Source of the DNA: Alloscardovia sp963543015
GTDB taxonomy: Bacteria > Actinomycetota > Actinomycetes > Actinomycetales > Bifidobacteriaceae
Direction: 5' to 3'
Length of the DNA stretch: 64,000 bases
Assembly: GCA_963543015.1 (NCBI GenBank)
Contig: CAUTYZ010000002.1
Span: 124,001-188,000, forward strand
Made by a program: the position numbers and the translations under genes. Under the pieces are notes generated by a model. The model was given only the letters and a program-made list of their open reading frames with translations. It was not told where the DNA came from and ran no database searches. This document shows, piece after piece, positions 1 through 8,767 of this stretch (position 1 is its first letter; the number at the start of each line of letters is the position of its first letter).

Positions 1-2514
1 TACTTGGCTAACTACCAGTCAGAGCTTATGGGACGTGTCTTCCGCGCTCTGGATATGAAGGTAGGCTGCATCCTCACTGATCAGAGCCCAGCAGAGCGTC
101 GTAAGCAGTACAATGCTGACATTACGTATGGTACAAACAACGAGTTTGGCTTCGACTATTTGCGTGACAACATGGCATGGAATAAGTCCGACCTCGTACA
201 GCGCGAACATTATTTCGCAATCGTCGATGAGGTTGATTCCATTCTTATCGATGAAGCTCGTACACCATTGATTATTTCCGGTCCAGCAGAAGGTGACGTA
301 ACCCGCTGGTACCGCGAATTTGCAAAGCTTGTTCTTCGCTTGAACCGCGATGAAGATTACGAAGTAGACGAGAAGAAGAAGGTTATAGGTATTCTCGATT
401 CCGGTATTTCCAAGATTGAAGACTTCTTGGGTATCGATAATCTTTACGAGCCAGCAAACACTGCGTTAATTGGTTATCTGAACAACGCAATTCGCGCGAA
501 GGAACTTTTCGTACGCGACAAGGATTATGTCGTTCAGGGTGGAGAAGTTCTTATCGTTGATGAGCACACAGGTCGTATGCTTCATGGCCGTCGCTACAAC
601 GAAGGTTTGCATCAGGCAATTGAGGCAAAGGAAGGCGTCGAAGTCCAGGCTGAGAACCAGACCTTTGCAACAATTACCTTGCAGAACTACTTCCGTATGT
701 ACGACAAGCTTGCAGGTATGACAGGTACTGCAGAAACCGAAGCTGCTGAGTTCATGAACACCTATAAGCTCGGCGTTATCCCAATTCCTACGAACCGTCC
801 AATGATTCGTAAGGATCAGGACGACTTGATTTTCCGTACTCAGAAGGAAAAGCTTGTCGCTATCGTTCGCGACGTTGCTGAGCGTCACGAAAAGGGACAG
901 CCAGTTTTGCTCGGTACATCGTCTGTTGAATCATCTGAACTTGTTTCTACTTTGCTTGATCAGGTGAAGATTCCACACCGCGTATTGAACGCTAAGCATA
1001 ATGAAGCTGAAGCAGCTGTTGTCGCAGTTGCTGGTCGCAAGGGTGCTGTAACCGTTGCTACAAACATGGCTGGTCGTGGTACCGATATTATGCTCGGTGG
1101 AAACGTAGAATTCTTGGCTGATGCAAAGTTGAAGGCACAAGGATACTCTCCAGAAGACACTCCTGAAGAGTATGAGCGTTTGTGGCCTGAAGCATTGGAA
1201 GAAATGCGTCGGCAGGCTAAAGATGAGCACGAGGAAGTTAAGGAACTTGGCGGTTTGTACGTGCTCGGTACAGAGCGTCACGAGTCTCGCCGTATCGATA
1301 ACCAGTTGCGTGGTCGTTCCGGCCGTCAGGGCGATCCTGGTGAATCTCGCTTCTATCTGTCTCTCGAAGACCAATTGATGCGTTTGTTCAATACTCAGCT
1401 TGTTGCTCGAGTCATGGCTGCTGGATATCCAGAAGGCGAACCAATTGAATCACGTAGCGTATCAAACGGTGTTCGTACTGCTCAAAAGTCCGTTGAATCT
1501 CGCAACTTCGAAACTCGTAAGAACGTTTTGAAGTATGACGACGTGATGAACAAGCAGCGTACCGTTGTGTATGAAGAGCGTCAAGCTGTGCTGAAGGGTG
1601 CAGATATTTCTGATGACGTCAAGCGATTCATTCGCGACACCATTGAATCCTATGTAGCAGAAGCTACAAAGGGTGTGGATAATCCTGCAAAGTGGAACCT
1701 CAAGGAATTGTGGACTGCTTTGAGCTCTATCGCGGATATTGAGTTTGATGAAGAAGAACTCATTAAGAACATTGGAAAGCTTAAGGGCGACAAGGCTCGT
1801 ACAAAGCTTACTGATGAGATTACAGAGCAGGTTGTCGCTGTATATGAAGCTAACGAGAAGCTTGTGGGCGCAGAAGCAATGCGTCAGATTGAGCGTCGAG
1901 TAGTTCTTGCAGTTATGGATCGCAAGTGGCGTGAGCACTTGTACGAAATGGATTACCTCAAGGACGGTATCGGTCTTCGTGGTATGGGTCAGCGCGACCC
2001 ATTGGTTGAATACCAGCGTGAAGGCTACCAGATGTACAACTCCATGGTGGAATCCATCAAGGAAGAAGTCGTTCAGTTGCTCTTCAACATCGATCTCGAA
2101 CAGATTGCTCGTGAAGCTGAGGAAGCTGAAGAAGCTGAAGAAGCTGAAGAAGCACAGGCTCAGCAGACTTTGAGCTACTCTGCACCTGATGAAGATGGCG
2201 ATGCTCGAGACGTAGACTCAGAGGAAGCTGATGCTCAAAAGAGCGCTACTTCTGATGACTCGGAAGATGACGAAGCTGAGGAATCTGACGAGGAAGAAAC
2301 CGCAACGTCTCATTCTTACGAGGGACACGTCACAGGCGCTGCACCAATCAGCCATGCTGAGGGTAAGGTTCCTGCAAATAAGCGTCCAAAGAGCGAAGAA
2401 TTGCACAGCCCTTGGTCTGATGGCCGAGTATTCCCAGGAACTCCAAAGAATGCTCCATGCCCATGCGGTTCTGGTCGCAAGTACAAGATGTGCCACGGTA
2501 AGAACGAAGAGTAA
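1..2514 (+). CDS. secA: Preprotein translocase subunit SecA (5' end outside window)
   Basis: ATPase motor that drives unfolded preproteins through the SecYEG channel. The reading frame is open from base 1 and 837 residues are visible. The N-terminus, including Walker A, lies upstream of the window. Visible are the Walker B/DEAD-like block VDEVDSILIDEART (about visible residue 75), the preprotein-binding region, the GTDIMLGGN motif, the QLRGRSGRQGD helicase motif VI, and the C-terminal zinc-binding tail CPCGSGRKYKMCHG that contacts SecB or ribosomes in other bacteria. Between the helical scaffold and the zinc tail is an acidic low-complexity linker with tandem Glu-Ala repeats. The presence of the zinc tail and the family length mark it as the main SecA (SecA1 type), not the accessory SecA2. 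A strong hairpin follows. Confidence 0.97.
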   Translation, partial: YLANYQSELMGRVFRALDMKVGCILTDQSPAERRKQYNADITYGTNNEFGFDYLRDNMAWNKSDLVQREHYFAIVDEVDSILIDEARTPLIISGPAEGDVTRWYREFAKLVLRLNRDEDYEVDEKKKVIGILDSGISKIEDFLGIDNLYEPANTALIGYLNNAIRAKELFVRDKDYVVQGGEVLIVDEHTGRMLHGRRYNEGLHQAIEAKEGVEVQAENQTFATITLQNYFRMYDKLAGMTGTAETEAAEFMNTYKLGVIPIPTNRPMIRKDQDDLIFRTQKEKLVAIVRDVAERHEKGQPVLLGTSSVESSELVSTLLDQVKIPHRVLNAKHNEAEAAVVAVAGRKGAVTVATNMAGRGTDIMLGGNVEFLADAKLKAQGYSPEDTPEEYERLWPEALEEMRRQAKDEHEEVKELGGLYVLGTERHESRRIDNQLRGRSGRQGDPGESRFYLSLEDQLMRLFNTQLVARVMAAGYPEGEPIESRSVSNGVRTAQKSVESRNFETRKNVLKYDDVMNKQRTVVYEERQAVLKGADISDDVKRFIRDTIESYVAEATKGVDNPAKWNLKELWTALSSIADIEFDEEELIKNIGKLKGDKARTKLTDEITEQVVAVYEANEKLVGAEAMRQIERRVVLAVMDRKWREHLYEMDYLKDGIGLRGMGQRDPLVEYQREGYQMYNSMVESIKEEVVQLLFNIDLEQIAREAEEAEEAEEAEEAQAQQTLSYSAPDEDGDARDVDSEEADAQKSATSDDSEDDEAEESDEEETATSHSYEGHVTGAAPISHAEGKVPANKRPKSEELHSPWSDGRVFPGTPKNAPCPCGSGRKYKMCHGKNEE

Positions 2515-2942
2515 AACGTTCAGATAAGGTACAGAATACAGTATCAAGGCATTCATGCTGGGAAAGGTCCTGCTTTTCCCAGCATTTTCTTTTCCTGCAT
2601 TTTGCGCAAAATTTATGCGCAATTTACGCGATTTTTTATTGATTTTCTTGCTTCTTCGCGCTTTTTCTCGCGATTGCCTTAGATATGAGGATGTACGCGG
2701 ATGTACAAGCACACACGAGGATGCACGAACGAAAACTGAGGGGATTCAGCCACAGAGCTTATCGTGCTAGCCGAGTTTTCCCCAAAGCACCATGTGAGAA
2801 AAGCCCTAGAAAATCACGCATACTGACATGGACATACCCGCGCAGAGTGCTGACAATTATCAAGACATACAAACGTGTCGTTAGCCTAGTATTTGTGTTA
2901 AAGTTTTGAACGTATGGCGAAAGTCGATTGAACGGAGGAACA
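2515..2942. other. Intergenic region secA-glucokinase
   Basis: After the secA terminator the region is AT-rich, then rich in short GATG/GTAC/CACAC-type micro-repeats (about 2685-2740). It contains a 14-bp palindrome, ATTTTGCGCAAAAT, at 2599-2612, which could be an operator but is unassigned. Short open frames here have no ribosome-binding site and no recognisable protein character. The glucokinase promoter presumably lies in the last 100 bp. I see no RNA gene. Confidence 0.5.
2555..2592 (+). terminator. Rho-independent terminator of secA
   Basis: An 11-bp perfect stem (ATGCTGGGAAA / TTTCCCAGCAT, 2555-2565 and 2575-2585) is followed by a T-rich run, 40 nt after the secA stop codon. Confidence 0.85.
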
Positions 2943-3914
2943 ATGCATTCTTTGGCAGTAGATATTGGTGGTACAAAGATTGCTGTTGGCGTATGTGATG
3001 ATGACGATGTAATCGTACGCCAGTGGACAGTACCAACCCCAGCAGAAGCAGAGCTCATCGATGAGCATATTGCTAACCTTTTCTTGGAAGCTTCAAAGTC
3101 GTTTGACGATATCGTCGCTATTGGTATTTCCGCAGCTGGAAACGTGAAGGAAGATCGTCGTACAATCAGCTTCGCAGCAAATATTAGCGGTTGGGTTAAT
3201 TACCCACTTGCAGACCGCATCGAGTCGTTGATTGACCACCGTGTACCAGTTGTCGTAGAAAACGATGCAAACTGCGCAGGTTGGGGCGAGTTCGTTCACG
3301 GTGCAGGCGAAGGTCACAAGAACATGGTTGCTTTGACTGTTGGGACTGGTTTGGGTGGCGCTATCGTTATCGATGGTGAGCTCTTCCGTGGTTCTTATGG
3401 CATGGCTGCTGAGCTTGGACACCTTCCAATGGTTTCCGATGGCGATACCTGCGGTTGCGGTCTTCGTGGTTGCGCAGAGCGTTATACTTCTGGTAATGCT
3501 TTGGAACGTTTTGCACGTTCCGCTATTCGTCGTCGTCCTCAGGATGCAGAACGCTTGCTGGAGATGTGCGGTGGCGATATTTATGAATTGCGCGGCAAGA
3601 TGGTATCGAAGGCCGCTGAAGAAGGCGACGCAATCAGCTTGTACGCATTCAATAAGATCGGTGAATGGTTGGGTCGTACCATGGCAGCAATTAGCGCTGT
3701 TTTGGATCCAGATATTTACGTTATCGGCGGTGGAGTAGTAGCAGTAGGAGATATTCTTCTTGATCCTGCACGTTATAACTATTCTCGCTTCCTCCAGGCA
3801 AGCGCATACCGTCCTCATCCACCTATCGTAGCGGCAACTGCTGGTCAGGATGCTGGTTTGATTGGTGCAGCAAATCTTGCATTGCGCTTCTACAAGCATG
3901 AATACGCTAAGTAG
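2943..3914 (+). CDS. ROK-family glucokinase
   Basis: Phosphorylates glucose at C6 with ATP (or possibly polyphosphate) in the cytoplasm, feeding the fructose-6-phosphate phosphoketolase (bifid) pathway. The 323-residue length fits ROK sugar kinases. The N-terminal phosphate-binding motif DIGGTKIAVG, the catalytic region VENDANCAGWGE (Asp as base), the TVGTGLGGAIV nucleotide loop and the Cys-rich ROK zinc signature CGCGLRGCAERYTSG are all visible. The ATG at 2943 is chosen because a GGAGG sequence lies 4 nt upstream. An in-frame TTG at 2928 overlaps no better site. It stands alone, and its hairpin is shared with the convergent membrane-protein gene. Glucokinase is the likeliest specificity, but N-acyl-hexosamine or fructose kinases share this fold. 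Confidence 0.88.
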   Translation: MHSLAVDIGGTKIAVGVCDDDDVIVRQWTVPTPAEAELIDEHIANLFLEASKSFDDIVAIGISAAGNVKEDRRTISFAANISGWVNYPLADRIESLIDHRVPVVVENDANCAGWGEFVHGAGEGHKNMVALTVGTGLGGAIVIDGELFRGSYGMAAELGHLPMVSDGDTCGCGLRGCAERYTSGNALERFARSAIRRRPQDAERLLEMCGGDIYELRGKMVSKAAEEGDAISLYAFNKIGEWLGRTMAAISAVLDPDIYVIGGGVVAVGDILLDPARYNYSRFLQASAYRPHPPIVAATAGQDAGLIGAANLALRFYKHEYAK

Positions 3915-3963
3915 TCAGTAACATATAAACGCGTGTAACGGCGTAATATCACGCAGTTACGTA

Positions 3964-4006
3964 CACAATTGGCGGGTGACTTATCGATAGTCATCCGCCA
4001 ATGTGT
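3964..4006. terminator. Bidirectional terminator between glucokinase and the small membrane protein gene
   Basis: Long hairpin TTGGCGGGTGACT (3969-3981) / AGTCATCCGCCAA (3989-4001), extended outward by ACACA/TGTGT with a one-base bulge. It lies between convergent genes. Confidence 0.7.
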
Positions 4007-4035
4007 ATATGAATGAGTATATGTATTGTATGCTT

Positions 4036-4560
4036 CTATACGCGAGAGCCATTTCCAAAATCTGCTGATGATGACGATGAGTGAGCCTTCAATGAAGAAC
4101 GTTCACGCCACACTAATGCGCTTCCAAGCCACAGAAGAATGAAGCTCAATACGCCCACAAACCCATTAAAATGAAGAATGGTGAGCGATATAACGAAACC
4201 AATGATTCCCAGAATTATGGCACTGATTCCGATGACAAAACTTGATGCAAACGGGCGACCATCGTAGGTTGGAGGAGTGAAATGGTTTCCTGAGTCTTCG
4301 ACGTCCAACCATGAGGTCGAAAAACCACGGGTTGTCCGTGACGACGAAGAATTATTGCGGAAAACATCGCTCTTAAAATCTTCTACACGAAACGTGTTCT
4401 TTGATTGAGCTTTCTGATTCTTTTTATCGTCTTTCTGCGCTTTGCGTTCGAATTTGCGTGCTGTGCGGGAATTTTCTATGGACGATAAGTCATCATTGTG
4501 TCCATTTACGAAATCATCCCACGCGTCGTCATTCGATTTGCTAAGGTTGTCATTAGTCAT
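4036..4560 (-). CDS. Conserved small membrane protein of unknown function
   Basis: 174 residues. The first ~100 are hydrophilic, charged and Ser/Asn/Lys-rich (a possible disordered cytoplasmic domain). Two hydrophobic helices follow (about residues 108-130 and 133-150), then a short Ser-rich tail. I do not recognise a characterised family. The layout is like other short bifidobacterial membrane proteins. It is divergently transcribed from plsC with only 30 bp between start codons. No ribosome-binding site precedes the ATG. Instead a -10-like TAGAAT lies 6 nt before it, so the mRNA may be leaderless. Confidence 0.75.
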   Translation of the reverse strand: MTNDNLSKSNDDAWDDFVNGHNDDLSSIENSRTARKFERKAQKDDKKNQKAQSKNTFRVEDFKSDVFRNNSSSSRTTRGFSTSWLDVEDSGNHFTPPTYDGRPFASSFVIGISAIILGIIGFVISLTILHFNGFVGVLSFILLWLGSALVWRERSSLKAHSSSSSADFGNGSRV

Positions 4561-4566
4561 ATTTAC

Positions 4567-4572
4567 ATTCTA
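4567..4572 (-). promoter_or_regulatory. Putative -10 box (TAGAAT), leaderless start of the small membrane protein gene
   Basis: On the minus strand TAGAAT is followed by 6 nt and then the ATG at 4560. The gene has no Shine-Dalgarno sequence. No clear -35 box is visible. Confidence 0.45.
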
Positions 4573-4590
4573 CGAGATTGTGAGCCCGTT

Positions 4591-5334
4591 ATGATGTACT
4601 GGTTCTTTGTACGCGGTTTAGGATGGATTGCGCGCAGACGTTTTAATCCGATTGCAATTGGTACGGATAATATTCCACGTGAAGGTGGAGCAATTATCGC
4701 AGCCAACCATTTAGCTGTTATTGATGATGCCGTAATCCCTATGACATGCCCTCGTATGGTTCATTTTATGGGCAAATCGGACTACTTCACGGGCAAGGGC
4801 GTCAAGGGTAAGTTTAAGAAGTGGTGGTTCACCTCTGTAGGTGTATTCCCTGTAGATCGTTCGGGCGGAAGCAATGCAGCGAGCGCGATGGAAACTGCTA
4901 AAGAGGTTTTGCTCTCAGGAGAACTCTTCGGCATCCATCCTGAAGGTACTCGTAGTCCAGACGGTCGCTTGTATCGAGGTCATACTGGTTTTGCACGTTT
5001 GGCATTAGAAACTGGCTGCCCAATTATTCCTACAGCTCTCATTGGAACGCGTGAAGTGCAAAAGCCAGGTGAAGTCATTCCTGCAAAGGGAAGCGTGACA
5101 TGTGTATACGGTGAGCCAATTGTCGTTGAGAAGAAAGATCCTCAGGACATTACACATGAGGAGATTCGTGAGCTTACTGATGAATTGATGAAGCGAATTC
5201 AGAAGTTGAGCGGTCAAGAATATGTCGATATGTACGCGCAGGAAGCTAAGAAGCTGATGAAGGCTGAAGTTCAATCAGACGTGCATACGGACGTACAGTC
5301 AGAAAGCGCTGAATCGCAAGAAGAAGCACGCTAA
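4591..5334 (+). CDS. plsC: 1-acyl-sn-glycerol-3-phosphate acyltransferase (PlsC family)
   Basis: Transfers an acyl chain to lysophosphatidic acid, forming phosphatidic acid at the cytoplasmic membrane. The 247 residues show the catalytic HX4D block NHLAVIDDA near residue 44 and the substrate-binding motif HPEGTRSPDG near residue 113, with a hydrophobic N-terminal segment starting MMYWFFVRGLGW. The open frame extends back to 4498, but those codons overlap the divergent gene and do not look like a PlsC N-terminus, so the ATG at 4591 (or 4594) is chosen. The C-terminus is a Ser/Glu/Val-rich tail. It acts in the same pathway as cdsA near the other end of the window. A shared bidirectional hairpin follows. 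Confidence 0.9.
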   Translation: MMYWFFVRGLGWIARRRFNPIAIGTDNIPREGGAIIAANHLAVIDDAVIPMTCPRMVHFMGKSDYFTGKGVKGKFKKWWFTSVGVFPVDRSGGSNAASAMETAKEVLLSGELFGIHPEGTRSPDGRLYRGHTGFARLALETGCPIIPTALIGTREVQKPGEVIPAKGSVTCVYGEPIVVEKKDPQDITHEEIRELTDELMKRIQKLSGQEYVDMYAQEAKKLMKAEVQSDVHTDVQSESAESQEEAR

Positions 5335-5351
5335 ATCGTGCGAGTATAAGT

Positions 5352-5405
5352 GCATAACAAGTAGCGGTATCCATCCTCATATACGGATACCGCTACTTGT
5401 TATGC
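5352..5405. terminator. Bidirectional terminator, 21-bp perfect stem
   Basis: GCATAACAAGTAGCGG... (5352-5372) is the exact reverse complement of 5385-5405, with a 12-nt loop. It lies between the convergent plsC and Ser/Thr kinase genes. Confidence 0.85.
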
Positions 5406-5419
5406 GCGTGTTATCAGTG

Positions 5420-7471
5420 TTATTTGCTTGTCGTCGTAATTGTTATTTCTGTGGCTTTACCGCGAGAATTGACGACGGAGACGATCTCGCCAGGGGAAAG
5501 CGACTGCTTGCTGATGCTGCTTCCTGAACCCTTTACCGTTACTTTAAGGCCGAGATCTTCCAGCGTTGTTTGCGCTCTCGATGTTGTCATTCCTCGCACA
5601 TCGGGGATGGTTACGCTGCGAGCTCCCTTGGAAATAGAAATCGTGACCTTGTCATTCCACGTGAGTTTTGTTCCTTCATCTTCCGATTGAGAGATGACCT
5701 TTCCCGCGTCTACGGTCGACGAATACTCTTCGCGAATTGTTACTTTCAAGTTCAGCTCATTGAGCTCACTTAAAGCATCTGCTCTGCTTAAGCCCACCAC
5801 GTCTGGCATTGTGACTGGCTTGAGACCGCGAGAAAGGATAACAGTGATTTGCGTATTATGGTTGACACGCGTGCCTGGCTTAGGGTTGATCGAAATTGCA
5901 GCGTTCTTTGGAACGGTCAGCGAATACTGATCGTCTGACTGGGAGTGCTTAATATTGGTAAAACCAGCGTTTTTGAGAGCAGTCAGTGGATCTTTGCCGT
6001 TCGACGTACTCGAGTCGAGGAGATCGCTCGGAATGAGGAGTTTTTCGATTCCCGTGGACACAGTTATCGTCACCGATCCGTCAGTTTTAGAAATATGACT
6101 TCCTACAGCAGATGGCTGTGTAGAAATAATTTTTCCTTTGGAAACGGTGTCGCTATGAGCGCGTTTGACCGTAAATGGGATGCCTTGATCTGTGAGCAAT
6201 TTTTGATACGTTGAAGCATCAGCTCCTGTCACTGTGCACTCAGAATGTGACGAACACGTGACATCGGCTGCTGCTGGAAGACTATGATAACTACCCGGAC
6301 CGAATGCATTCCACCATCCAGTTCCTGCTGCGATGACGAGGATAAAAACGACGACGGCAGTTACAGCTACAGTTGATGGATGCTTCTTAAACCAGTTACC
6401 AATTCGCGAGAAGATACTGCGTGCACGTACTGAAGTCGAAGGACGTGTCGTACGAGGAGAGCGCTCAGCTTGTAGTGGACGAGGAATAGTGGAATCGGAA
6501 GAATGAGACGAATGAGGAGCCTGTGATACTGATGAATCCGACTGTGACTTTCCGCGAATAGAAAGCGCGATAGGAACGGATACATTGCTTTCATCTAAGC
6601 GCACTGCAAGCTGCTGAGATGTCAACGAATGTGCGATACGAGTCAATTGAGTCAGAGCACTTCCCGCTTGCTGAGGACGCTGAGTGTAATCACGACGAAC
6701 CAGCGAATCCACAAAATCGCTTAATGATGCAGGAATTGCAGGCGCAAGAACGCGAAGCGATGGTACATCTTCGTTAACATGCTTGAATACTTCCGCCACA
6801 GGATTATCCGACGCAAAAGGTGGCCGTCCCATAAGCATTTCCCACATGATAAGACCCAGTGAGTAGAGATCAGATGCTGGAAGAGAAGTATTCTCACTTG
6901 CCGTTTCTGGCGCAATGTACGTCGTCGTTCCCATAAACATGCCAGTTGGTGCGATAGTAGCGTTATCCGTATGCTTGGCTAGGCCAAAATCGGCAATTTG
7001 TACTTCGCCACGGCTGTTAATCATGATATTTTCAGGCTTAATATCACGATGAATAATATTGCGTTCATGAGCAGCTGACAAGCCATCAAGAATTTGCGAA
7101 ATAATACGTATCGTGTCTCGTACCGAGAAATACTTACGCTGATTCATCACAGTGCGTAAATTCTTACCGTCTACGTATTCCATAACGATGAAACCCACGC
7201 CGTCGATGTCGCCTGCGTCGAAAACATGAACGATATGTGGATTATCCAGCGCTGCTGCGGAAAGGGCTTCACGGTGGAATCGCTCGATATATTGCTCACT
7301 GTGCTGCGAATATGCAAGAGACGTATGCATAATTTTAATCGCAACGCGTTTATCAAGGCGCTCATCGGTTGCTTCATAGACGCTTGCCATACCGCCTTCT
7401 GCAATTTTGCGAGTGATATGGTAGCGGTTGTCTAATGTGCGATCAATAAAACCAACAGCAGGTGAAGCCAT
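5420..7471 (-). CDS. Ser/Thr protein kinase with PASTA repeats (PknB-like)
   Basis: Transmembrane Hanks-type kinase that senses peptidoglycan/lipid II fragments outside and phosphorylates cell-wall and division proteins inside. 683 residues. The kinase domain (about 17-275) has the Gly loop EGGMASVYEA, the ATP lysine in VAIKIM, the catalytic loop IHRDIKPENIM and DFG in ADFGLAK. A Ser/Arg-rich juxtamembrane linker and one membrane helix (about 365-387) follow. Outside are four PASTA-like repeats, the last two clear (TMPDVVGLSRADAL and TIPDVRGMTTSRAQ) and the first two diverged. The next upstream gene on the strand is polyprenyl synthase, a lipid-carrier enzyme, which suits a wall role. No Shine-Dalgarno precedes the ATG. 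A TAGACT lies 6 nt upstream. It could be called PknB or PknL-like, and the paralogue cannot be settled here. Confidence 0.92.
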   Translation of the reverse strand: MASPAVGFIDRTLDNRYHITRKIAEGGMASVYEATDERLDKRVAIKIMHTSLAYSQHSEQYIERFHREALSAAALDNPHIVHVFDAGDIDGVGFIVMEYVDGKNLRTVMNQRKYFSVRDTIRIISQILDGLSAAHERNIIHRDIKPENIMINSRGEVQIADFGLAKHTDNATIAPTGMFMGTTTYIAPETASENTSLPASDLYSLGLIMWEMLMGRPPFASDNPVAEVFKHVNEDVPSLRVLAPAIPASLSDFVDSLVRRDYTQRPQQAGSALTQLTRIAHSLTSQQLAVRLDESNVSVPIALSIRGKSQSDSSVSQAPHSSHSSDSTIPRPLQAERSPRTTRPSTSVRARSIFSRIGNWFKKHPSTVAVTAVVVFILVIAAGTGWWNAFGPGSYHSLPAAADVTCSSHSECTVTGADASTYQKLLTDQGIPFTVKRAHSDTVSKGKIISTQPSAVGSHISKTDGSVTITVSTGIEKLLIPSDLLDSSTSNGKDPLTALKNAGFTNIKHSQSDDQYSLTVPKNAAISINPKPGTRVNHNTQITVILSRGLKPVTMPDVVGLSRADALSELNELNLKVTIREEYSSTVDAGKVISQSEDEGTKLTWNDKVTISISKGARSVTIPDVRGMTTSRAQTTLEDLGLKVTVKGSGSSISKQSLSPGEIVSVVNSRGKATEITITTTSK

Positions 7472-7477
7472 AATGTA

Positions 7478-7483
7478 AGTCTA
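7478..7483 (-). promoter_or_regulatory. Putative -10 box (TAGACT), leaderless start of the kinase gene
   Basis: On the minus strand TAGACT is followed by 6 nt (tacatt) and the ATG at 7471. There is no purine-rich ribosome-binding site. Confidence 0.45.
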
Positions 7484-7545
7484 ACCTAGTTTTTGTCGTG
7501 TGTGAGCGGATTATTCAGAATAGCCAGTTATGCCAGATGAACTCG

Positions 7546-8643
7546 TTACGATACAAAACGCTGACACAGTTCGATAAAGTCCTGAGCGCGTTCTGCCGAA
7601 ATGTTGCATGTCATGCAGAGTGCCAAAATTTCTTGAGCAGATTGTGTCCACATGTGTTCTACAGCAGAAATACTTGCATCGACAGCTCCTGAACGGATAA
7701 GAATATCGCGAATGCGGTTGATCTGCTCAGGAGAGCGACGCAATTGTGGCTGCATATAACTTTCCACGAGATAATCATGATCGGAAGAATTGGCACGTTG
7801 CAATGCTTGAGCGAGGATATAGGTACGTTTCCCTTCACGAATATCGCCGCCCACAGGCTTGCCAGTGGTCTGAGGATCAGCAATGAGATCGAGAAGATCA
7901 TCATGAATTTGGAATGCAACGCCTAATTTATGGCCGATGCTTACTGCAAAACTATGAGCAGTTTCGATACATTCTGCTCGTCCAGAAGCGAGAAGACCAA
8001 TTTCGAGTGGAGCCACTGTCGTATAGCTTGCAGTCTTATTAATATACGTGGATGTAATCGATTTTTCGAGTTCATGCGGCTGACTCAAGTCAAGCGACTC
8101 CATGGAAATATCCATGATTTGACCTAATTCCACCTGGTCATGCATATCTAAAAAAGCTTGGAAGATGCGCGATGATTCAGTAAATGACTGACTCGCGTTA
8201 TAGGCAGTTCGAACACTCAATGTAGCGAGTAAATCGCCAAGCATCAAAGCAAGTCCAGAGCCTTGCTGAGCATTTCCTACATGAGTTTCCAATGAACGGT
8301 GTGCAGATGGCTGTCCACGACGCATATCCGCATCGTCGATAATGTCATCATGAACAAGCGCTGCAGTTTGGAAAACCTCAATGGCTGTTGCAAGATCAAG
8401 AATTGAAGATGACTGCTGTGGCGTTAATTCTTGAGAAAAAATCTGAGCTGTAGTGGCAAGAAGCAGAGCGCGCAAACGTTTTCCACCTCGGCTAGACGAT
8501 ACAGCCTGATCGCCGATCGTAGACAGCACATGAAGAACCTCGGGAACATCCAGCGTAGGGAAGTGCTCTGAGTTTCGTTTCCATGCAGAGGTAACCAATG
8601 ATTCTAATCGGTTATCGATATCGTTGTGCGCAATAGTATTCAC
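7546..8643 (-). CDS. Polyprenyl diphosphate synthase
   Basis: Trans-isoprenyl diphosphate synthase that condenses isopentenyl diphosphate units into a linear prenyl chain. Both Asp-rich motifs are present: the first in HDDIIDDADMRRG and the second in IHDDLLDLIAD. The GGKRLR substrate motif near the N-terminus is also present. The frame is open to an ATG at 8709, but that start has no ribosome-binding site and the extra 22 residues look unlike the family. The GTG at 8643 (365 aa) is preferred because a -10-like TACACT lies 7 nt before it. It is adjacent to the PASTA kinase. Chain length and final product (GGPP, or longer) cannot be read from sequence alone. Confidence 0.88.
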   Translation of the reverse strand: MNTIAHNDIDNRLESLVTSAWKRNSEHFPTLDVPEVLHVLSTIGDQAVSSSRGGKRLRALLLATTAQIFSQELTPQQSSSILDLATAIEVFQTAALVHDDIIDDADMRRGQPSAHRSLETHVGNAQQGSGLALMLGDLLATLSVRTAYNASQSFTESSRIFQAFLDMHDQVELGQIMDISMESLDLSQPHELEKSITSTYINKTASYTTVAPLEIGLLASGRAECIETAHSFAVSIGHKLGVAFQIHDDLLDLIADPQTTGKPVGGDIREGKRTYILAQALQRANSSDHDYLVESYMQPQLRRSPEQINRIRDILIRSGAVDASISAVEHMWTQSAQEILALCMTCNISAERAQDFIELCQRFVS

Positions 8644-8650
8644 TCTTTTA

Positions 8651-8656
8651 AGTGTA
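8651..8656 (-). promoter_or_regulatory. Putative -10 box (TACACT), leaderless GTG start of the polyprenyl synthase gene
   Basis: On the minus strand TACACT is followed by 7 nt (taaaaga) and GTG at 8643. It supports the shorter start. Confidence 0.4.
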
Positions 8657-8702
8657 ATTGACCGAGTGTATGAGCTATCGTGCCACAAACTTCGGGCGTT
8701 TT

Positions 8703-8730
8703 TCCACATTCGTTCACATTGATTTTAAAA
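8703..8730 (+). promoter_or_regulatory. Conserved 28-bp tandem-repeat element, copy A
   Basis: Sequence: TCCACAT, 3 nt, TTCACATTG, one base, TTTTAAAA. It contains two T(C/T)CACAT half-sites 10 bp apart. It is 26/28 identical to 48512-48539, and both copies end exactly 37 nt before the start codon they precede. The position just upstream of the -35 region suggests an activator site. This is inference. Confidence 0.6.
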
Positions 8731-8755
8731 GTCGTCATTTCCGATGGTCATCATG

Positions 8756-8761
8756 CACTAT
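8756..8761 (+). promoter_or_regulatory. Putative -10 box (CACTAT) of the DUF4192-like gene
   Basis: The hexamer ends 6 nt before the ATG at 8768, the same spacing as CATAGT before the gene at 48577, which also carries the conserved upstream 28-mer. Confidence 0.35.
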
Positions 8762-8767
8762 GGAGCT

